From: Chara braunii
Lineage: Eukaryota; Streptophyta; Charophyceae; Charales; Characeae
Reading direction: 5' to 3'
DNA: 45,194 nucleotides
NCBI GenBank assembly: GCA_003427395.1
Contig: BFEA01000052.1
Location: forward strand, 336,308-381,501
How positions within the stretch are numbered: the stretch's first letter is position 1; every line of letters begins with the position of its first letter. The position numbers and the translations under genes are program-made. A model generated the notes under the pieces. It worked only from the letters and a program-made list of their open reading frames with translations, did not search any database and was not told where the DNA came from. Positions 9,702 through 18,892 of the stretch are shown here, in pieces.

Positions 9702-9845
9702 GGGCCTATCCCCCCCAGGCTTCTGCCAACAAACACAGTGGCAGGCGGACCTATGGGACTGACCAGACGCCGTTGGGGCTATCCCCCTCAGGCTTTTGCC
9801 AACAGACACGGTGGCAGGTGGACCTGTGGGACTGACCAGGCGCCG
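9702..9845. repeat. ~73-bp tandem duplication in block A
   Basis: The unit starting GGGCCTATCC (9702) recurs at ~9775 with ~10% difference. The inverted copy of A (around 33030-33110) has only one unit, so copy number changed after the blocks separated. Confidence 0.85.
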
Positions 9846-10068
9846 ACGACCTTTATCCACCTGAGGGCCCGACGGGTAGACTTCCCCAGTCCTGTATACG
9901 TTTTTTTTTCTAATTTTTATTCTATTTTATTTATTCTTTTTCTTTTCCTTTTTAAGATATTGCCCCTCTCAGGGCCTGGTATGTGGGCCGCGGCCGGGTG
10001 TGCGACGCTTTCCACCCGTGGCAGAGCCGCGGAGCACTACACCAGGGTGGAGCACTACACCAGGGTGG

Positions 10069-10152
10069 GTCCTTCAGGACATCCGTAAAAATTGGAACGA
10101 TACAAAGAAGATTAGTACGACCCCCTGCGCCAGAGTGGAGCGCATAAATCGG
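10069..10152 (+). pseudogene. U6 snRNA-derived sequence in block A
   Basis: Matches the U6 5' stem (GTCCTTCAGGAC), ATTGGAACGATAC, AAGAAGATTAG, CCCTGCGC and CGCATAAATCGG. An extra CAGAGTGGAG replaces the normal segment before CGCATAAATC. The U6 3' end is missing and the sequence continues into unrelated DNA. Just upstream AGCACTACACCAGGGTGG is directly repeated. This is a chimeric U6 retropseudogene, duplicated with the block at 32749-32829. Confidence 0.75.
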
Positions 10153-13100
10153 CGGGGGCGTCCGACAGCCGACTGTTTTTTTTGAGATTGATCGCTGTCG
10201 GACCTCGTAGCGCCGGAAGGAGCCGGGTGGTGGGACGTCAACGGTGGGGAGTAGTGACGGGGAGCGTTAGCATAGTGAGCAGAGGCCGAGGCGTGACGGG
10301 CAGCGGAGAGTGAACCAGGACAGGGGGGCTATGGCGGGTGCATGCGCAGCGGGTGAGAGCGGAGGAGCACGGGCAGACGGGTAGAGAGTGGTGGGCTGGC
10401 GCAGACGGACGCGAGGAGGGAGGAGACAGGGATGCAAGGCTGAGGGAAGAAGGGAATGCATCCGGCGTGAAAACCACGCCAGGTTCATTCAAAAATGGGG
10501 AGGAAGACGAACGCGGAGGGCTGAAGTCATGGTTTACCCGTTTCTCGTCAGATTTAGGCAGGGGAAAGTGCTATTTTGGGGTTTTAAGGGAGGGTGAGCG
10601 TGATTCCGGGGTTAGCTTTAGAAGAAGGTGAGTAGAGCGAGAGGTTAGGAGGGAAAGGTGTGCGTGTAGATGGTGGGACTCGAGGACATGGGAGTGGAAG
10701 TGCTTAACTTGCTCGTTTCCTGCCAGAATCGAGTAAACTAAAGGCCTGGGTTGGGATTATGGGCCAGGGCGAATCTGATTACGAGGTCAGTTGTAGGAAA
10801 ATGTTAGTAAAATAGCGGGTAGGAAGAGGAAAGGGTGCGCCCGGGCTATGGCAGAGTGTCGGGAGTAGAGGAGGTTGAAGGTGTGTGCCCGCTCGCTTCT
10901 CAGCGAGAGCAGGCGAGGGGAGGATGAGCTAGAGGTTTAGAGAAGGAGCAAATCCGATGGCAATACCGGATTCGAGGGCTAGTATGTAGGTTAAGCGATG
11001 TGAACATAAAAAACTGCGGTCGGAGAAGGGGGAAGGAGAAGTTGGCAATGTATCTTGCCGTGTTTTAGCGGAAGATTCATTCAATTCTGCTCATACCAGT
11101 AGCAAAAGGGATGTAGGGCCGGCCGCAGAGCTGGAGATACCTACCCGACTGTCCGATGTGTTGCCTATGCCAGTGGTAGGATAGCCGCCCTATCCCTCTA
11201 TGCGCACAACTAAGGATAGGAATGTATACTTCCATGTTCTAGCGAAGATTTCACTTGTTTTTTTTTTTTGTTTTTTTTTTTTACTTGTCCTACCGACAAC
11301 AGTAGAGTCTGAGCTAAGCGAGAGTCGGGAGGGATGATATAGAAAAGTAGAAAGGTGAGGAAATAGAAAGAGGGCACGTACCTAGTCTCGTTTCTCAAGT
11401 TGGGGAAGAGTCGCCCTCCTCCTGCGTACTCGAGGGGCAAAGGCCCAGGCAAGGAAGTAGCCTCCTTCAGAGAGTTTCGAGATTCTGGGTCAGTCCTACT
11501 GTGCCATGGCCATCTCCATTGGACGCGGTGAACAGGGGTAAGAACTGGGGGTTGGAAACTTACATGGTGGACAGGGTGCCGCTGCCTCGACAACACGAAA
11601 CAGCAGGAAGCCGAAGGTGCGATCATGAACCCACCTATCTGGCCAGAGTACTGTTCACTACACCAAGGGGAGCGACTGTAGGTGGGCCGCTGAGCATGAG
11701 AACCGACGTACTGGCCAATGCGCTTCTCACCCTACCAGGTGAGGCAACGAAGGCTCGGCTGTAAGGTTTTTGACTGATCAGTATGCTAAAGCGACATTTG
11801 AGCTGAGCAGAGCGAAGGGCAGGACTACAGGTGTGGAGACTTACCGGTCAGCTACGTGTGTCGCCGTCTGATTGCTAGCACTAGAGAGAGGAGGGATAAC
11901 ACTTGCTGCTGAAGACCAGTAGTGCAGCAGCAATCGAGAGTCAGAGTTACCGTGCCAGACCGTGCACGACAGGCGACGACGTATCTGTTCACGCCCCAAT
12001 GGAAGGCTCATTCTGATCTTACTCGCCGGTCGACCGAAGCAGCAAGGAACAACAACGAAGTCGGAGGCTTATCTGTCGACCGATACGTTGTTGCTCCTAA
12101 ACGATGGAGGATGCCACCCCTTAGCTCTCTACGCATGGCTAAAACAGCGGTGTATGTTCCCACGTCTTAGCGGGGGATTCGCTCGACCTTGTTTATCCTA
12201 TCAGAAGTGGTTTATGGCGCGTATGTCTGAACAGTTGTACATACAGCCACGTTCTAGTTGTGGTGTGTTCCCCTCTGCTACGATTGGGTTGTTGATAAAA
12301 GGTGTTGCTTGGACACTTGCTGAGGATGCCATGCACTACTGCTGACTACCGTTGACTACCACGGGCCAATTACGAATTGTTGCGGGAGGTGCCGTGGGTG
12401 CTGCGGTGCGCCACAGCGACTGGGTGCTGCTCCGACCGCCTCGACTCTTGCAGCTTCAGACGGCGTTTCTGACCCAGCAGCTACCGGAAGGCTAGGGATT
12501 GCAACATCGTTCTTGATTATTGTTGTCTAGAGAACGAAGGCGGGGTGTAAAAGGGTGAGGTTGGGCTGTGAAGGGAGCTGCCGCGTGTTGCCACTGACGA
12601 CCCCATACTGCTGGGTGCCGCATCTGCTAGCTGCTGCTGTGTGCGGCGACGACGTCCATGAACTGTGCACAAACCTCCTGCTAAGCTGACGCGAGCTGCT
12701 GCTGCACCTGCGTGACCGCACGCGGGCACTGGTCGGCTTGTTGTGCAACAGCGGTCGCTGGGCCTACTACAGGCAACTGCGGTGCCTAGAGTGTGGTTGT
12801 TTAGTGGCAAGCGACTGCGGCTAGGTTGGAAGAAAAGTCGTTGTATGCTGTTGGGTGCTGCAATTGCTGGCCGACACGGGCTGTTGTTGCGCCTAGGTGA
12901 TCACCTACAGGCTTTGACCAGCTTACTTTGCTGCGGCGATTGCTGGGAATTGCGGCTGCGCCTGTGGACTATGTACGGACTACGGGCGACTGCGTATCAC
13001 GACAGGGTGCTGCGGATAGCTGCAGCACTCAGAGTGATTGCTTGGTGATGAGTGACTGCAATAAGAGTGAAGAGGAGGCTGCTGCCGCAGGGGCTTGGAA

Positions 13101-13713
13101 GAGTGGGGCAACGCGGGGGGAGAAGTTACCACTTCGGGGGTCTGGGAGTTTGATTCCATTGGCTGACTTTGGGAGCTGATCAAATTGTCATTTTGGCCAT
13201 CATTGCGGGGCCCTCAGGCGCTGAAGACATCAAGGCCCTAGTGCACCCCTCTTGTATCTGAGAGACTCAATGTTTCTTCTTCTGCCCTTCTCACTCTCAG
13301 TTTAGTCCATTGGTTCTGAGAGGAAGGCGGCAGGCGGGATTGCAACCCGTAATCCGCGCCAAGGCCATTGTGGGAGGTTCGCCCCACGGATTGCAGGAGC
13401 TCTGCCGGAACTCAGGAGGAGTTCAAGAGGCAGGGAACTGAAGGGTAACCATTGCTTTCCTTTATAAACCTAGTATAACCCCTACCTACATTTCTCCCTA
13501 TGTATTGTTTGGCTATGCTGAATGCAACCTCTACTTTGACTTTTGGACTAACTTTCAGGACACAAGTCAGGTCAACTAAAGGAATGATTGTATAATGGCA
13601 GTTTCAGTTTTTTTGATTGTCTTAAGGCAGATTGTCACAAAGGGTTGCATCAGGGGGGAAGGTTGGGAGGAAGGCAGTTTTGCTTGCGATTGGACGGGTT
13701 TTACAGGGTCGGA

Positions 13714-14531
13714 CATTGTTTCTAAGATGAATGGCCTGACTGCTATGTTTTGTTCTGTTTTCTGAAGAACCAAGCATTGTTTCTAAGATGAATGGCTTGG
13801 TTGTGGTGTTTCTTTAATTTCACCAGGCATTGTTTCTAAGATGAATGGCCTGGCTGCTTATTTTTTTGAAGGGTATTGTTTGCTTGACTTTTGAGCGCCA
13901 GACATTGTTTCTAAGATGAATGGTCTGGCCGCTGTTTACTTGGGTGGTTTCTGAACAGTCTCTGGGTCAGACCCAGGGTACTCTGTTTTTTTTGTGTGCT
14001 GAAAAAGGGAGAGTTGAGCATTGTTTCTAAGATGAATGACTCATCTCTCCTTGGTTGTTTTATTCTGAGGGAGGATTCAGGGTCAGAGGACTAGACATTG
14101 TTTCTAAGATGAATGGTCTAAATCTGAGGCCTCAGGGCCATAATGAGAACAAAGGAATAGGGTTCTCTATAATGTTGTATATATATGTACTTATATACGA
14201 ACAAGGCTAGCCAGGCATTGTTTCTAAGATGAATGGTCTGGCTATAAACCTATCATAAGCGAAGAGAGTGTAATCGAGAGCTATAACTGAAAGTAACCTG
14301 GGCAGGCTAAGCATTGTTTCTAAGATGAATGGCTCAGCCCTACGCCCNCTTTTTGAAGACTAAGGTGCAGAGAGGTATATATAACTTGGCTACTTAAACA
14401 GTTCAGGGCGACTAAGCATGGTTTCTAAGATGAATGGCTTTAGTCACATGCCCAATGAAGAGAAAAGTAGTTGTGCAACCTGTTCGTGTATTACTAAGGC
14501 AGAGGGCAGNCATTGTTTCTAAGATGAATGG
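13714..14531 (+). repeat. Array of ten hairpins with constant 19-nt loop and variable stems
   Basis: Each unit has the constant segment C + ATTGTTTCTAAGATGAATG + G. Starts are 13714, 13775, 13828, 13903, 14019, 14096, 14216, 14312, 14417 and 14511. Unit 5 ends in A; unit 9 has one change in the loop. The flanks differ from unit to unit but pair with each other: AACCAAG/CTTGGTT (unit 2), GCCAGA/TCTGGC (unit 4), GAGTTGAG/CTCATCTC (unit 5), TAGCCAGG/TCTGGCTA (unit 7), GGCTAAG/CTCAGCC (unit 8), GACTAAG/CTTTAGTC (unit 9). Units 8-10 share an outer GGGC/GCCC pair. Spacing is irregular (53-120 bp) and spacers are unrelated. The pattern suggests selection for structure in RNA or single-stranded DNA. 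Function unknown; no homology to a named RNA recognised. Confidence 0.85.
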
Positions 14532-14830
14532 TCAGTCTCAATGCCCTATGTAAGCAGGGTATAAAGGGTTAAAACACTGAAAGACTATGAACTAATGTTT
14601 GCTAAATCAACTTNGGGATGGTGAGAGTACTTACCTTTGTGGTTTGGCTTGCATGTGGNTGAGTGGCATCACTACCTAGTCTGAGTTTGAGTTGATAGGT
14701 AGTTGCTGTAGTGGCTCGCCACGTGCTAGAGCTGTAGGACTTAGATTCAATTTCTGTATTTTCTGAGATAGTTTTTTTTACTTAGTCTGATTTCTGCATT
14801 TATCTTAGGTCTTTCTTATACTTGGGCTTG
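14532..14830. other. Block B interior, no gene
   Basis: Non-coding link between the two hairpin arrays. Contains N bases at 14614 and 14659. Nothing else recognised. Confidence 0.5.
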
Positions 14831-14839
14831 TATAAATCT

Positions 14840-15135
14840 TGGTAAACCACTTTTCCTACGAGAAGCGCTGCCGAAATTTCTACAAATCCAAGGAGTTAGT
14901 CAAATTTAGGCTTTTCAGATCTCAGTTTGTCTAAGTTACATATATGACCTAGTAGAAATCTGGAAAGTCTCCCCTTCTAAAGGGAGTGCTGCCCAAATTT
15001 TTGCTAGGTCAAGGAGTTAGACAAAATTGAGCTTTGAAAAGTCAAAGACTATTTTTGTTTTGGTATTCAGGCTTATATAAATTATGGAAAGGCAGTTTTC
15101 CTACGGGAAGCGCTGCCGAAATTTTCTTAGTTTAG
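14840..15135 (+). repeat. Second hairpin repeat, three diverged copies (~115 bp apart)
   Basis: Three copies of a block near GAAGCGCTGCCGAAATTT lie at ~14862, ~14982 and ~15104, each followed about 15 nt later by an AGGAGTT-like phrase. Directly before each is a small stem-loop: TTCC-TACG-AGAA (copy 1), CCCTT-CTA-AAGGG (copy 2), TTCC-TACG-GGAA (copy 3). Copy 2 has different bases on both sides of the stem yet still pairs. Copy 2 also has an outer GACCTAG/CTAGGTC stem. Non-coding. Confidence 0.7.
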
Positions 15136-15270
15136 AGGAGTTCGATTATATTATGACAGGTGGCAGAGTTGGAAGTCCACTCTGTATAGGGGAAACCCAG
15201 CCAAAGGTCTACCTTTTCTCCGGACCCTGACTTAGGACTAGGCTCAGACCTAGTTGGATACCAGGAGGTA

Positions 15271-17302
15271 AGATGAGATTACCATATAAAAGATAATTTG
15301 TATAAGGCTTTCGAATTTAGCTTGGGCGTTGGCCTGTCTTATGTTACAGGCCGGCTTGATCAATCTGATTCAGGACTTGAGCTAGTCCATCTTGATCCTG
15401 CAAGGATCATCATCTGTTATCACTGATAAAAGGTCGGTTGCCGATTCGTCGGTTCGCGACTCAATTCCTACTCGCTCCCCGTACTCAACCTAAAAGGCTT
15501 TAGCCCTGGTGATCTTCTTGTTTGTTAAGGGTTTCACCCGGACTTTTATTGAATGGCCATTTAACAGAGGTTCTAAGTATTTATTTAAGGTTGGTTGGCT
15601 GGAGGTTGGGGCTTGCATGGCTAAAGCGAGAGGTATGAGTATAGGAACTGGTTGGAGTTGACTCCGTGTAGTGTGTGGACTCTTGTCTGACTTTTGATAT
15701 GATTGCAGGTATGTTCAGAGACTTGGGGTTTTGGTTGGGTTGCCTTGCCGTCGCGTATATATGTATGGTTAGAATGAGACTTACTATGACTGTGAGAAGT
15801 GATCGTCACATAATTATCCCCCTTGTGTATATGTATGTGCGAGTGTATGTATACCTACGAGAGGAATTAGCGCGGCCTGAAGTGCCCGCGCAGTAAGGGC
15901 CTCGAGCCTAACACGAGAGAAGTTTTTCTTTAATAAACGGTAAAAGTGCTCGTTTTCCTTCCTTGTTGCGATTTATCTTGGTGAAACGATAAAGTTCCGG
16001 GCGGAAGGGCTAGCATGTCGTTGGTGATGCACCAGGCAACTCACCACCGCTCCAAACCCCTTCCTGCCCTAGGGGCCGTCTTGCCCCGCACCCATTGGGA
16101 CACCTTAGGGTGCAAAAGGCGGGAAGGCCCTCAGGTCGGTTTTGCGCCAGCTAAAGGGCAACCCCCTTTTGCTCGCACTTCAGCCAATGCCTGAGCGTTG
16201 AAGGTGACCCCTTTGGCTCAGAATAGGTCATTTGGGTGTGGGCACTACATAATGCGCCACCATCGCAGTTACTCGTGTAGAGCTGCATAACGAGATAGTA
16301 TGTGTAAGTCCAGCGCCCTCACGATCTTATACTTAGTTCGCGCGCGACACTCGTCGCATCCCGCACTAAAAAAGTTATGGGTCAGGCGGCGAGACCACGA
16401 GCGCGATACCGCCAGTAAACTTGGGGTTTTGGTAACTTGAAGCGGCACGTGGGCGGAGGACTAGCCCCGGTCAGCCTATGGGAGTCCGTGTACGGGCTTT
16501 ATTATCCCGGACTCCGGGTAGCCTATGGGTAGGATTCCGGACCTCCTCCGCGCGCGCGTCGTTTGGGCTTACCCACCCCCTTCCATTTTTAGAAGGTCAT
16601 CAGCTAAATGGGGGTTGGAGTGAGTTTCCTTTTTGCGTTTTCATGGTTGGACGTTATAGTCCGTGGCGGTCGTCAAAGTCAAACCCCTTGATGTTCGACT
16701 GTCACGACAGCTTAAAGATGTCTACTCAACCCCTCTGCACAGGGTGCAGAAGAGGGTGTGGTCTTCAATTGCGCATGGCAGTTGTCCAACGTCGAGAGAT
16801 TAACCCTCAAGGCGCGTGTCAGTCGACCCTTGAGTGTCGAATGCGACCCTCGAGATTAACGAGGACCGCATGGATGTGGGTACCATATAGTACGTCATCA
16901 CTACGACCGCTTGCGCACGTTTGCATCGTGAGTCAAATGTGAGTAGCCCTGTGTCTGCGCGATTTTTGATACTAAAGTCTCGCGCGCGATACCCACCCGA
17001 TTTCTGCGTCGAAGGGTTATGTGACGGCTACTGAGGGGGGAGGGGCGTCGTCGCGTTGTTTGTGCCATGTCGTTTTGTATGTGTATGTGTGTGCGTGTGT
17101 TCCTTTTGTGTTCTTAGAGTAGTGTATGCGTGGTAAGTGGGATACGTCCTAGCCGACTGGCGACGAACCGCCCTTGGGACTTCAGCCCCCCAAGGTGTCG
17201 GTCCGCGTGCGGGTCCGATAGGCGTGCTACCGCGCGTACCCCCTATGTTACAACGAACGAGAAACGCCCTCGGCTGGTCCACCTTTGCGATTGCAATTGA
17301 GT
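15271..17302 (+). repeat. Block C: ~2-kb direct repeat, probable LTR portion (left)
   Basis: Directly repeated at 33976-36018 with a few percent difference. It lies upstream of block D, which ends at the LTR terminus and PBS, so C is probably part of the 5' LTR. A TATAAAAG (15285-15292) lies near its start and an AATAAA (15932-15937) further in, compatible with LTR promoter and polyadenylation signals; both are weak evidence alone. The 154-codon frame at 16478-16942 has an equal-length partner in the other copy, but the differences are nearly all amino-acid changing, so it looks non-coding. Confidence 0.75.
15285..15292 (+). promoter_or_regulatory. Candidate TATA box in LTR block C
   Basis: TATAAAAG, conserved in the right-hand copy (~33988). 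Position 15 bp into the shared block. No transcript evidence, so only a candidate. Confidence 0.3.
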
Positions 17303-17311
17303 AGCTTTCGT

Positions 17312-17550
17312 ACTGTGGACTGGTAGCTCGGCGGGGATACGCCCACTGAAGGTAAGGTGGAGGTAAGTTGTGCCTCGTGTAGGCCCTATCCTGTCGTAGG
17401 GGCTCGCGAGAGGTATGGCGGGCGCACTCGGCCGGAGCGGCCTAAGGAAGCTTCATTGTGTATTCGCGAAAAGGTTAGTCCAACTCCTGCGTGACGCGGC
17501 CGAGAGAGTCCCGCGCTGCCACGAGCAGTGTCGGGCCGATGCGCTCGACA
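17312..17550 (+). repeat. Block D: 5' LTR end (U5 side)
   Basis: A direct copy at 37548-37802 ends at the same bases, GCTCGACA. Here the PBS follows two bases later; in the right copy unrelated DNA follows. That is the arrangement expected for 5' and 3' LTR ends. By eye about a dozen substitutions, mostly transitions, and one ~15-bp indel separate the copies, so the element is not young. Both copies keep a GAGGTAAGT splice-donor consensus (17361-17368 here). Confidence 0.8.
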
Positions 17551-17851
17551 GGTGGCGTCGTTGCCGGGGATAACGGAAGCCAACCGTTGTCCCTGGTGGA
17601 ACGACATCCGGGTACGAGTGAGAAATAGGTATGAGAGAGTGACTAAAGTGTAGGATGAGTGATAAGGGACTAAGTGTAAAAAGGGAAAGTTAGCATTCGT
17701 ATATGTGTATTTGATTGAGTTGCCCGGTCCTAGCAAGGGCATAAAGGGTGACAATACTCACGACAAGGGGGAGGCTAGGTGGGAGGCGCGGGCTAGCCCA
17801 GGTTGGAGTAGGATGCTAAGTAGGTGAGTGTCTTTGGCTTTCTCTTAACAG
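17363..17851 (+). other. Possible leader intron
   Basis: Donor AG|GTAAGT (17361-17368) and acceptor TTGGCTTTCTCTTAACAG|G (ending 17851) would remove a 489-nt leader including the PBS and place the gag ATG (17878) 27 nt downstream of the junction. The signals match consensus, but splicing is only inferred. Confidence 0.3.
17553..17569 (+). promoter_or_regulatory. Primer binding site (tRNA-Asp)
   Basis: TGGCGTCGTTGCCGGGG is complementary to the CCA-bearing 3' end of plant-type tRNA-Asp with one mismatch (T where C is expected, at a CpG). It lies 2 nt after the LTR terminus CA. Family knowledge: tRNA-Asp priming is known in some plant Ty3/gypsy lineages. It fixes the element's plus-strand orientation. 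Confidence 0.85.
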
Positions 17852-17877
17852 GAATTTTGAAAAGGAGGCCTGCCAAG

Positions 17878-18669
17878 ATGCCGGAGGGTGGTGACGCCGG
17901 AAGGGTCCTGACCATCGAGGATCTCATCGCAGCCCTAGATCGATACGAGAGGACCCCGAGTAACGTTCCGAAGGTTGAGACCTTCCTTTTCGATGGGGAG
18001 AGGGTCTTGGATTGGCTAGATTTGGTGGAGCAGGCAATGGTGGGACTGTCAGATGAGGTCAAATTTCAACGCGTTATGAGGTATGTGCTCCATAGGCACC
18101 ACCAGGAAGTGGAGAAGGTTGTGGACGCTGCCCATGGCAGCTGGGCAAGATTCAAGGAGAACATGCTGCGCAAGTATCGGTTGGGTGATGGGTTGCTTAC
18201 CATCCAAGATCTTGAGGGGATGAACAAGGATGACTTTACCACGATAGGGGCCTTCGTACAAGAGTTTAAGAAGAAGGCGAGGAAAGTTCACGGGATCTCT
18301 GAGGAAAGGCAGTGCGCTATCTTTCTGGGGCTGCTCACTGTGTCAGAGGCAGCCGAACTGATGAGCCATGGAGCAGGCAGCGCAAAGCTTACCTGGGCCA
18401 CCATCGACAGAGGAGTGGAGGATGGGAGTTTGGACCAGGTAGAGAAGCATCAGATGCGCCTGCAAAGGAGGAAAAGAAAGGAAAGGGATGCTACTGCATC
18501 AGGGACCCCGGGGGTGAAGAGGATTATCACTGATGTACTTGCGGCATTAGGCTATGGCCAAGATACCGAGGCGCAGAGAAAGGCGGTAGCCGTGGTCCAA
18601 GGCCGAGGGAAAGAGGTGGGGGATGAAGGCGCCAGGCAAGAGGATTACGGTGGGGAGGAGACGGGGTAA
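17878..18669 (+). pseudogene. gag: Gag, N-terminal and capsid part
   Basis: 263 codons from ATG 17878, chosen because the frame upstream of it is leader. Retrotrans_gag-like: the FDGERVLDWLDLVEQAM segment starts the capsid-like fold, followed by WARFKENMLRKYR and a FVQEFKKKARKVHGISEER segment. Gag forms the cytoplasmic particle that packages element RNA. The frame ends at TAA 18667-18669 after a basic KRKERD stretch. Open sequence continues in the same frame (QILTKAQRKQRNLL) to a second stop, TAG 18739-18741, after which the frame must shift to reach the zinc knuckle part. A complete gag therefore cannot be read. Related to gag of Ty3/gypsy elements by layout; no database check was possible. 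Confidence 0.8.
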
Positions 18670-18892
18670 CAAATCCTTACCAAGGCCCAACGGAAGCAAC
18701 GCAATCTGTTGCAGGGTGGCCAAGGGTCTGGCAAAGGATAGGCCCCCCAGGCAATCGCTGCACCACCAGTAGCCGCTGTAACCGCGCCCATATCGACAGG
18801 GCCGACGCCAATGGGGCCACCCCCGGCCTGCGGACATTGGGTACCGCATTGTCGAGCGGCACCCTGGCCCAGCTGTAGTCATTGTACCTCGT

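Larger units (their letters stand above)
9396..13713. repeat. Block A: ~4.3-kb arm of a large inverted repeat
   Basis: The whole block is present in inverted orientation at 29191-33411, with scattered substitutions and small indels. The outer boundary is the phrase GTTGCCCTATC (9396), matched at 33401-33411. It contains a U6-like fragment, a tandem duplication and three copies of a ~30-bp motif around TTCCATGTTCTAGCG (11048, 11224, 12151). No protein family is recognised; short frames found in both copies differ mostly at the amino-acid level. It is probably non-coding transposable-element sequence. Confidence 0.85.

Noticed and set aside
10338-10631. ORF shared by A copies (partner 32266-32511)
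   Set aside because: Similarity is explained by the block duplication; no domain, no conserved start.
12517-12810. 97-codon ORF in both A copies (partner 30122-30415)
   Set aside because: Low-complexity Ala/Ser/Gln/His composition and mostly amino-acid-changing differences; no family recognised.
13714-14531. CRISPR array
   Set aside because: Repeats alternate with unrelated spacers, but the setting is eukaryotic, spacing is very irregular (53-120 bp), no cas genes exist and the flanks of each repeat are mutually complementary, which CRISPR spacers are not.
13714-14531. Integron-like attC cassette array
   Set aside because: Hairpins separate unrelated spacers, but no integrase of the tyrosine type is present, spacers lack genes, and the constant part is the loop rather than the core sites.
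16478-16942. 154-codon ORF conserved in both C copies (partner 35183-35647)
   Set aside because: Equal length, but about 15 residue differences with almost every base change altering the amino acid; no motif. Looks like non-coding LTR sequence.
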